A stretch of DNA of 64,000 nt from Paenibacillus polymyxa. GTDB lineage: Bacteria; Bacillota; Bacilli; Paenibacillales; Paenibacillaceae. The notes under the pieces were generated by a model. The model had not been told where the DNA came from. It searched no databases and saw nothing but the letters and a program-made list of their open reading frames with translations. Positions 57,837-64,000 of the stretch are shown in pieces. Position 1 is the first letter of the stretch; every line of letters begins with the position of its first letter. Location: the NCBI RefSeq assembly GCF_018614975.1, contig NZ_JAGGNR010000010.1:230535-294534 (forward strand). Direction: 5' to 3'. A program made the translations under genes and the position numbers.

Positions 57837-58907
57837 ATGAGATATCAAGGACTTTTGCAAACATACAGAGAGCACCTTCCAGTTAATGAAAACACACCCC
57901 TGCTTACGCTTCAGGAAGGAAATACACCGTTGATTCATGCAGAGAATCTGTCTGAGGAGCTCGGTTTGAATGTTTATTTTAAGTATGAAGGTTTGAACCC
58001 TACGGGATCTTTCAAAGACCGCGGTATGGTTATGGCTGTTGCCAAAGCTATGGAAGAGGGCAGCCGTACAATCATGTGTGCATCCACAGGTAATACGTCA
58101 GCAGCTGCAGCAGCCTACGCCGCACGTGGTGGCCTCAATTGTATCGTACTGATCCCGAATAACAACATTGCACTGGGTAAACTGGCCCAAGCCATGATCT
58201 ATGGAGCTAAGGTGATTGCGATCAATGGTAACTTTGACCGTGCACTGGAGATTGTGCGTGAGATTACAGCCAAACATCCGATCACGCTTGTAAATTCTGT
58301 GAACCCGTTCCGGATTGAAGGACAGAAGACAGCAGCGTTTGAAGTGATTGAACAACTTGGCGAAGCACCTGACGTTCTGGCTATTCCAGTCGGTAATGCG
58401 GGGAATATCTCTGCGTATTGGAAAGGTTTCAAAGAATATAAAGAGGCAGGTAAATCTAACACGCTGCCACGTATGGTTGGTTTCGAAGCAGAAGGTGCGA
58501 TGGCCATTGTCAAAGGTGAGCCGATCCTTGAACCTGAAACAGTAGCAACAGCGATTCGAATCGGTAATCCGGCGAGCTGGAAAACGGCAGTAGCTGCAGC
58601 TGAGGAATCTGGTGGACAGATTAACTATGTAACGGATGAACAAATCCTGACAGCGTATCGTACACTTGCTTCTCGGGAAGGGATTTTTGCTGAACCTGCT
58701 TCTGCGGCTTCCCTTGCCGGTGTATACAAACTGAAGAGTGAAGGGTATTTTAAAGGCGGAGAGACTGTAGTTTGTGTACTGACAGGTAATGGCCTGAAAG
58801 ATCCTAATATTGCGATCAAAACAGTAGCGACTGAGCCACTTGTTGTTGAAGATACGGAAGAAGCAGTAATGGCGGCCATTGCACAACTGGAGCAGCAATC
58901 TGTATGA
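57837..58907 (+). CDS. thrC: Threonine synthase
   Basis: 356 aa PLP enzyme making threonine from O-phosphohomoserine. PLP Lys is in [11 protein letters not shown], and the phosphate cradle [11 protein letters not shown] and STGNTS lie just after it. AAGGAG precedes the start. thrB overlaps its end by four bases. Confidence 0.97.
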   Translation: MRYQGLLQTYREHLPVNENTPLLTLQEGNTPLIHAENLSEELGLNVYFKYEGLNPTGSFKDRGMVMAVAKAMEEGSRTIMCASTGNTSAAAAAYAARGGLNCIVLIPNNNIALGKLAQAMIYGAKVIAINGNFDRALEIVREITAKHPITLVNSVNPFRIEGQKTAAFEVIEQLGEAPDVLAIPVGNAGNISAYWKGFKEYKEAGKSNTLPRMVGFEAEGAMAIVKGEPILEPETVATAIRIGNPASWKTAVAAAEESGGQINYVTDEQILTAYRTLASREGIFAEPASAASLAGVYKLKSEGYFKGGETVVCVLTGNGLKDPNIAIKTVATEPLVVEDTEEAVMAAIAQLEQQSV

Positions 58908-59872
58908 GTTTGCGTGAAAAGGTAACCGTAAAAATACCTGCAAGCACAGCCAATCTCGGTCCGGGGTTTGATACTCTGGGCATGGCATTGTCTTTGTATG
59001 CCTGGTTGGAAATGAAACCTGCCAAGCAGACGTCATTTCATCTTCACGGCAATCATTTGACAGGCCTGCCAACAGACAAATCGAATTTGATTTACGAAGT
59101 GGCACAGATGGTATTCGATGAAGCCGGGGTGTCCGTACCTGAATTGGAGATTTCCATGTATTCTGATATTCCGCTTACGCGGGGGCTCGGGAGTAGTGCA
59201 TCAGCCATCGTTGGGGCATTGGCAGCAGCGAATGCATTAATTGGTGCTCCTTTATCCGATGCGAAACTTCTGGATATGGCCACATCCCTGGAGAAGCATC
59301 CAGATAATGTGGGAGCATCTCTGTATGGCGGTATTATTACGGCTGCATGGAATGGTCAACAGGTAGATCATATACGTATTGAACCACACCAGGATTTGCA
59401 GGCTTTGGTTATTGTACCTGAATTCCAGCTGTCTACTTCAAAAGCAAGGAATGTAATTCCAGAGCAATTTGGCATGACTGATGTGGTGCATAACATCAGC
59501 AGATCCTCACTGCTCGTTGCCGCTTTGGCGAGTGGACGACTGGATATGATTCAGAAGGCGATGTCAGATCGAATTCATCAACCATATCGCGCATCATTGG
59601 TGCCAGGCATGGCTGAGATATTGGAACATGCTGTTGATCATGGAGCGCTGGGAGCTGCTCTGAGCGGAGCTGGCCCGACCGTATTGACTTTGGTAGACCG
59701 TCATGACACCCGAAAAGCGGGATTGGAACAATATTTGCTGGACACCATGGAGCGGGAGGGAATATCTGCTTCTGCACTGTGGCTCGATCCGGATCTGGAC
59801 GGTGTAACCGTGCTGCCTGATCAAGACAAACGTCCTTTTCTGGACAGAATCAAAGGGGAAGTTAATGCATGA
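58904..59872 (+). CDS. thrB: Homoserine kinase
   Basis: 322 aa GHMP kinase that phosphorylates homoserine. Motifs are [25 protein letters not shown] and [10 protein letters not shown]. It overlaps thrC and pheA by four bases each (ATGA), so hom-thrC-thrB-pheA is a coupled unit. Confidence 0.97.
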   Translation: MSLREKVTVKIPASTANLGPGFDTLGMALSLYAWLEMKPAKQTSFHLHGNHLTGLPTDKSNLIYEVAQMVFDEAGVSVPELEISMYSDIPLTRGLGSSASAIVGALAAANALIGAPLSDAKLLDMATSLEKHPDNVGASLYGGIITAAWNGQQVDHIRIEPHQDLQALVIVPEFQLSTSKARNVIPEQFGMTDVVHNISRSSLLVAALASGRLDMIQKAMSDRIHQPYRASLVPGMAEILEHAVDHGALGAALSGAGPTVLTLVDRHDTRKAGLEQYLLDTMEREGISASALWLDPDLDGVTVLPDQDKRPFLDRIKGEVNA

Positions 59873-60741
59873 AACGAATTGCAGTATTACCTGAAGGCTC
59901 AGTCTCTCATGAGGCAATTGATTTCCTTTTCAACGGAGAACCATTAGATTTGCTTCATTCCAAGCTGATTTCGGATGTGTTTAGAGCAACGGATAGCGGG
60001 ATTGCGCAATACAGTGTCATTCCGATTGAAAATACAATTGAGGGTTCCGTTAGTCTCCATATGGACTGGCTTGTGAATGAAGTGGACATTCCAATGCAAG
60101 CAGAGTGGGTATACCCATCCATCCAGAATGTTATTGGACATGGCTCGGAATTTAAGACAGAGAGCGGCGAGTATGACTTTGGTAGAATTACCAAGATTAT
60201 GTCTCACCCTGTGGCTATTCCGCAGTGTCAGAATTTTATTCGGCTGCATTCACCCGGGGCTGACCTTGAAGGTGTGAACAGTACAGCCGAAGCTGTAGAA
60301 ATTGTGGAAAAAAATCCGGGTAAGGGCTGGGTGGCGATCGGTACAAAGCTTGCTGCTCAGAAGTATGGTCTGGACATTATGGCTGAACGGGTTACAGATC
60401 ATGACAACAACTACACCCGTTTTGTGCTCATTGGCCATGAACCTGTGAACATTCCACGTGAACCGGATCATGTAAAAACCAGCTTGCTGGTGACGTTGCC
60501 AGAAGATGCACCGGGTGCGTTGCATCAGGTATTGTCGGCTTTTGCATGGCGGAAGCTGAACTTGACCCGTCTCGAATCTCGTCCAACGAAGAAACGATTG
60601 GGCAGTTACCATTTCTACATTGATGTCGTGGAAACGGTCGATTCGGTATTGCTTACCGCAGCCATGGCAGAGATTGAAGCATTGAATTGTCAGGTGCGCG
60701 TTCTGGGTAGCTATCCTTGTTATACATATCCTTCGAGATAA
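59869..60741 (+). CDS. pheA: Prephenate dehydratase
   Basis: 290 aa. Converts prephenate to phenylpyruvate. The catalytic domain has IPIENTIEGSVS and the Thr-Arg-Phe motif (NNYTRFVLIG). The C-terminal ACT domain has ESRPTKKRLGSYHFYIDV and gives phenylalanine feedback. The N-terminal GPEGTF loop is altered to LPEGSVS. The start overlaps thrB. Confidence 0.95.
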   Translation: MKRIAVLPEGSVSHEAIDFLFNGEPLDLLHSKLISDVFRATDSGIAQYSVIPIENTIEGSVSLHMDWLVNEVDIPMQAEWVYPSIQNVIGHGSEFKTESGEYDFGRITKIMSHPVAIPQCQNFIRLHSPGADLEGVNSTAEAVEIVEKNPGKGWVAIGTKLAAQKYGLDIMAERVTDHDNNYTRFVLIGHEPVNIPREPDHVKTSLLVTLPEDAPGALHQVLSAFAWRKLNLTRLESRPTKKRLGSYHFYIDVVETVDSVLLTAAMAEIEALNCQVRVLGSYPCYTYPSR

Positions 60742-60889
60742 TTGACCTGAGGGTGTTTGGGAATGTTAGAAGGTTGTCATAAGTCGGGGTAGAATGAGTG
60801 AGTAATGGCTTGTCATTTGGTGTACAATGGACGGGTTAATAACGTTTTGGAGAACAGGGAATGGATATTTTATGGAGGTGCAGTCATCG

Positions 60890-61774
60890 GTGGCAGAACA
60901 ATGGATCTATTTGGATGGTCAGTATGTGACCAAGGAGAACGCAACCGTTTCGGTATATGATCATGGATTTTTGTATGGAGACGGGATTTTCGAAGGTATT
61001 CGGATCTATAACGGAAACATTTTCAGATGTAAGGCCCACTTGGATCGTTTGTATGATTCGGCAAAATCCATCAGTTTGAACATCCCGCTGTCCATTGATG
61101 AGATGCTGGAAGTCATGGCTGAAACGGTGCGACGTAATGATATGCGTAATGGTTATATTCGTCTTATTGTATCGCGTGGCCCTGGTAATCTGGGGTTGGA
61201 CCCGTTACGTTGTCCTAAGGCATCCGTAATCATCATCGTGGAGCAATTGGCGATCTATCCGGAGGAAGCGTATCTTACAGGGTTGAAAGCCGTGTCCGTA
61301 TCCCAACGCCGGAACATTCCGGACGCATTAAATCCAAAAATTAAATCGTTGAACTATCTGAATAACATCCTGGTTAAAATCCAGTCTAACTATTCAGGTG
61401 CTGGTGAAGCAATTATGCTGAACTCCCAAGGTTACGTTACTGAGGGTTCAAGTGATAACATTTTTATTATTAAAAATGGTGTAGTGTACACGCCGCCTTG
61501 TTATCTCGGTGCACTTGAAGGGATTACACGTCAAGCGATTATCGATCTATGTGGCGAACTGGAGCTTGAATTAAAAGAAGTGCCATTCACCCTGCATGAT
61601 GTGTATATCGCAGACGAAGTCTTTTTCACCGGGACAGCTGCAGAAGTTATCGCTGCATATGAAGTGGATGGAAGAACAATTGGCACGGGGGTAGCAGGTC
61701 CAGTAACGCTGAGACTTCTAGAAGCATTCCGTCAGATTGTTGACAAAGATGGATATAAAGTGTGGGAATCTTAA
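60890..61774 (+). CDS. ilvE: Branched-chain amino acid aminotransferase (class IV)
   Basis: 294 aa. PLP Lys is in NPKIKSLNYLNNI, followed by the class IV signature EAIMLNSQGYVTEGSSDNIFI. It transaminates Leu, Ile and Val; D-amino-acid transaminase and aminodeoxychorismate lyase are near relatives but fit less well. GTG at 60890 is placed because GGAGGTG lies 9 bases before it. An ATG at 60872 overlaps that site and would leave no ribosome site. Confidence 0.9.
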   Translation: MAEQWIYLDGQYVTKENATVSVYDHGFLYGDGIFEGIRIYNGNIFRCKAHLDRLYDSAKSISLNIPLSIDEMLEVMAETVRRNDMRNGYIRLIVSRGPGNLGLDPLRCPKASVIIIVEQLAIYPEEAYLTGLKAVSVSQRRNIPDALNPKIKSLNYLNNILVKIQSNYSGAGEAIMLNSQGYVTEGSSDNIFIIKNGVVYTPPCYLGALEGITRQAIIDLCGELELELKEVPFTLHDVYIADEVFFTGTAAEVIAAYEVDGRTIGTGVAGPVTLRLLEAFRQIVDKDGYKVWES

Positions 61775-61802
61775 GTTAGAATTGCATAGCATAGGGAACA
61801 GG

Positions 61803-61872
61803 AATCCTCCTTGTCCGATAAAATTCTGCATACCTGGTGTATGGGAATTTTAGAGACAGGAGGATTTTTTTT
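61803..61872 (+). terminator. Long two-part terminator of ilvE
   Basis: AATCCTCCTTGTC pairs with GACAGGAGGATT, and inside it TAAAATTC / GAATTTTA and CATAC / GTATG stack to form a hairpin about 65 bases long, ending in eight T. Confidence 0.85.
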
Positions 61873-61902
61873 GTTTAGTTGATGTCATTAGCCCGGTTTC
61901 TG

Positions 61903-61910
61903 CATAGGAT
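61903..61910 (+). promoter_or_regulatory. Possible sigma-E -10 element of the SafA-like gene
   Basis: CATAGGAT, followed by GTAGTAA, the same 15-base block as before spoIVFA. A -35 with correct spacing is weak (TGTCATT at 13 bases). Confidence 0.4.
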
Positions 61911-61969
61911 GTAGTAACGGTATGGGCGAATGTACTGCCCAAGTATGACGTCTAGGAGGTTAGTTCCCT

Positions 61970-63598
61970 GTGAAAATACACATGGTGAAAAAAGGCGACA
62001 CATTATATCTGCTGTCCCAAAAATACAATGTAGCGCTGGACAAATTGATCGCGGCTAATCCGCAAATCACAAATCCCGACAAGCTGGATATTGGCATGAA
62101 GGTCAAAATCCCTGCAGAGCCAGTAACTCCGAAGCCTGAGGGTGTGCTGCACAGTCACAAGGTGCAGCAAGGAGATTCATTATGGAAGTTGGCACAAGCC
62201 TGGGGAGTTCCTTTAAAAGATATGATCAATGCCAATCCACAGTTGAAAAATCCGAATGCTCTGCTGGTGGGGGAGACAGTTTATATTCCATCTATGCACG
62301 CACAAGGAAACAGCACATCTAATTCGGGTGCCGGCAACATTGCTGCTCATGAAAAGTTGTCACCTGAAGGTAAGGAATACACGGGAGTTAAAGAACCGGA
62401 ACCACCGGCTCCAGTTACACCAACTCCCCCTGCTCCGGTAGCAGAGGTTCCTGTTCCGGTCCCAGTACCTGCTCCACCACCAGCAAATCCGGTAAAGCCG
62501 AATGTGAAGCCAGAACTGGAGGTACTGCCGCAGTTGCCGGAGCTTCCTGAAGTGAAACCAGAAAAGGAAACGCACAAAAAAGAAGAGGTTAAACCCGAAG
62601 TTCATGTAAAACCGGTAGCAGAATCCAAGAAATACACAATGCCTAATCTTTCCCCTGAAATTATGCCTTTGCCTGTAATGCCTAATACAAAGTCTCCAAC
62701 TGAGGTTGTACCAGCAACGAAAAAGCCTTGTGGTTGTGGTAATAAGATGCATCATGCGCCAGCCGAGCACCCTTATGTTCAAATCCCGGTTCCTGTACAA
62801 GAGGTGTATGGTGCTCAGCAAGACATGTATACGGCTGGAGCGAGTAACAATGCGTCGTTTCCAGGGATTTCGGAAGTTAGTCCTTATAGTGGTAATGATC
62901 TGCCTAACAGTCCGTGGACTAGCGCGGAGCAGGGTTATAACCACAATAACGTTATGCCTAATCTGTCCGCAGAAATGCAAAATAACTCATTTCCGATTGC
63001 GCCAGCTGGCGAAGTGAATAGTCCATTCCCAACGTATGCAGCACCTAGTCATATGAATCATCAGCCGCCTTTCATATCTCCATACTCAATGCTTCCGTAC
63101 CCTCCATGCGGATGTGGCTCACATACACATATGCCTCAGTATACTTATCCTTCTCATGGATATCACGATCCGGCTTGGAATATGTATGGTCCTTCATACG
63201 GTATGCCGCCTGAAATGTCCACATCAACGATGCCAAACCAGCCGATTGAGTATGCTTATCAGAATCCGTACCCTACTCAGAACATGGTTCCGCCGTCCCC
63301 GCTTGGAGCATTTGGTGAAATGTATCCTCCTCAAGGGCAAGGAAAGGGTGGTAAAAAAGGGGGGCGTGAAGACGCTAACCTAAGTCAGGTAGCAATTGAA
63401 GAGGTTGGATCAGATTCGGAAGGGAAGTCCAAGCAAGCAGGGAGTAAACCGGCCGCTGCAAAACGCAGAACAACCAAGGCTCCTCTGAAGAATAAATCCA
63501 AGGTATCCGTGTCCGGGAAAACATCCAGAGAGGGTGCAGCTACTTCCAACCAACGGAAATCCGATAAAAAGCGTCGTAATCCATGGATACAAAAATAA
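61970..63598 (+). CDS. safA: SafA-like spore coat assembly protein with two LysM domains
   Basis: 542 aa. LysM repeats at residues 1-48 (HMVKKGDTLYLLSQKYNV) and about 63-109 (HKVQQGDSLWKLAQAWGV) bind peptidoglycan-like glycan. A Pro/Val-rich linker follows, then a Pro/Tyr/Asn/His-rich middle with two CGCG clusters (KPCGCGN, PPCGCGS) and a Lys/Arg-rich C-terminus. SafA lies between cortex and coat and recruits inner coat proteins. B. subtilis SafA has one LysM. GTG at 61970 follows TAGGAGG. The pheA-side position fits B. subtilis safA. Confidence 0.87.
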   Translation: MKIHMVKKGDTLYLLSQKYNVALDKLIAANPQITNPDKLDIGMKVKIPAEPVTPKPEGVLHSHKVQQGDSLWKLAQAWGVPLKDMINANPQLKNPNALLVGETVYIPSMHAQGNSTSNSGAGNIAAHEKLSPEGKEYTGVKEPEPPAPVTPTPPAPVAEVPVPVPVPAPPPANPVKPNVKPELEVLPQLPELPEVKPEKETHKKEEVKPEVHVKPVAESKKYTMPNLSPEIMPLPVMPNTKSPTEVVPATKKPCGCGNKMHHAPAEHPYVQIPVPVQEVYGAQQDMYTAGASNNASFPGISEVSPYSGNDLPNSPWTSAEQGYNHNNVMPNLSAEMQNNSFPIAPAGEVNSPFPTYAAPSHMNHQPPFISPYSMLPYPPCGCGSHTHMPQYTYPSHGYHDPAWNMYGPSYGMPPEMSTSTMPNQPIEYAYQNPYPTQNMVPPSPLGAFGEMYPPQGQGKGGKKGGREDANLSQVAIEEVGSDSEGKSKQAGSKPAAAKRRTTKAPLKNKSKVSVSGKTSREGAATSNQRKSDKKRRNPWIQK

Positions 63599-63643
63599 CC
63601 TGGGGACTGCGACTTATGAAAAAGTAAGGTGCTTGTTTTATTC

Positions 63644-63684
63644 AGCGGGAAGCCAGTTCTGTAATAGAGAGCTGGCTTCCCGCT
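63644..63684 (+). terminator. Strong hairpin after the SafA-like gene
   Basis: AGCGGGAAGCCAG pairs perfectly with CTGGCTTCCCGCT. No T run follows on either strand, so it may stabilise the 3' end or be a processing site instead of a classic terminator. Confidence 0.55.
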
Positions 63685-63763
63685 TACCTGAGTGAACATT
63701 GAGTTGCACATAACGGAGGTATAGTTACTTAGGAAAAGATAAAAAGCTTTTATTAAGAAGTTA

Positions 63764-63793
63764 TTGTAAACCCTTTCATAAATATGTTAAAAT
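63764..63793 (+). promoter_or_regulatory. Upstream sigma-A promoter (P1) of a gene beyond the window
   Basis: TTGTAA (63764-63769), 17-18 bases, TTAAAAT (63787-63793). Confidence 0.55.
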
Positions 63794-63898
63794 ATTTGTA
63801 CCCTATGAGCGTAACCTAATATGATAGGACAAGATAGGGAACGGATATATAGCTTAAGCTAATGCAAAACTACTAAAGAAAAGAAATGAAAAAAACTG

Positions 63899-63927
63899 TT
63901 GCATTACATTCAGCCGTATGATATATT
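63899..63927 (+). promoter_or_regulatory. Downstream sigma-A promoter (P2) of a gene beyond the window
   Basis: TTGCAT (63899-63904), 17 bases, TATATT (63922-63927). Start expected near 63934. Confidence 0.7.
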
Positions 63928-63984
63928 ATTTAAGTCGCCGCTGAAACACAGTGCTGACACGGGAAACACAAGAGATAGTAAAAT

Positions 63985-64000
63985 AAGTTTGATCTTTGAA
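63985..64000 (+). promoter_or_regulatory. BoxA-like sequence of a probable rRNA operon leader
   Basis: The window ends in TTTGATCTTTGAA, which resembles the boxA antitermination site (TTCTTTGAAAACT) of Bacillus rrn leaders. No rRNA sequence is in the window. Confidence 0.5.

Overview
The window reads as chromosome of an endospore-forming Bacillota, most likely a Paenibacillus-like organism. The evidence is a moderate GC content, strong GGAGG-type ribosome binding sites with many TTG and GTG starts, a T-box leader, several sporulation genes (lonB, spoVID, spoIIB, spoIVFA/FB, spo0B, safA) and WWG-type repeats on a secreted protease. From about 13 kb onward the order is largely colinear with the Bacillus subtilis block clpX-lonB-lonA-ysxC-hemAXCDBL-spoVID-valS-folC-spoIIB-maf-radC-mreBCD-minCD-spoIVFAB-rplU-ysxB-rpmA-spo0B-obg-pheB-pheA-safA. 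It has local substitutions: tig-clpP in front, ispG between clpX and lonB, murC after folC, an RNase G gene before rplU, and hom-thrC-thrB between pheB and pheA.

Region by region. 0-4.2 kb holds the end of a chemotaxis receptor, an asparagine synthase (asnB, minus strand), two small unrecognised genes and a small membrane protein. 4.4-11.8 kb is a cassette-like block bounded by two sequence-identical tRNA-Arg(TCT) genes in inverted orientation. Each tRNA has its own sigma-A promoter and is followed by tandem repeats of about 134-140 bp that re-create the tRNA 3' end and a terminator. Between them lie a SAM methyltransferase, a very large secreted subtilase and a CynX-type MFS exporter. 12-24 kb carries a helical-repeat-like protein, trigger factor, ClpP, ClpX, IspG, LonB, LonA, YsxC, an unknown protein and SAM decarboxylase, so it is a protein quality control district.

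25-33.7 kb is a heme/siroheme operon: hemA-hemX-precorrin-2 dehydrogenase-hemC-cobA/hemD fusion-hemB-hemL-pseudouridine synthase. 33.7-43 kb has a highly structured intergenic element, spoVID, a valine T-box plus valS, folC, murC and spoIIB. 43-51 kb holds maf, radC, mreBCD, minCD and spoIVFA/FB. 51-55.7 kb holds RNase G, the L21 leader with rplU-prp-rpmA, spo0B and obg. 55.9-61.8 kb is an amino-acid block: pheB-hom-thrC-thrB-pheA, then ilvE. The last gene is a SafA-like LysM coat protein. The final 300 bases carry two tandem sigma-A promoters and a boxA-like sequence, which suggests that an rRNA operon begins just outside the window.

The regulatory content is rich. It includes a GTC-specifier T-box, an L21 leader, an unrecognised three-way-junction leader before mreC, a 14-bp hairpin before ispG, and sigma-E-like promoters in front of spoIVFA, spoVID and a small unknown gene. 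All calls come from reading the sequence; no database search was run.
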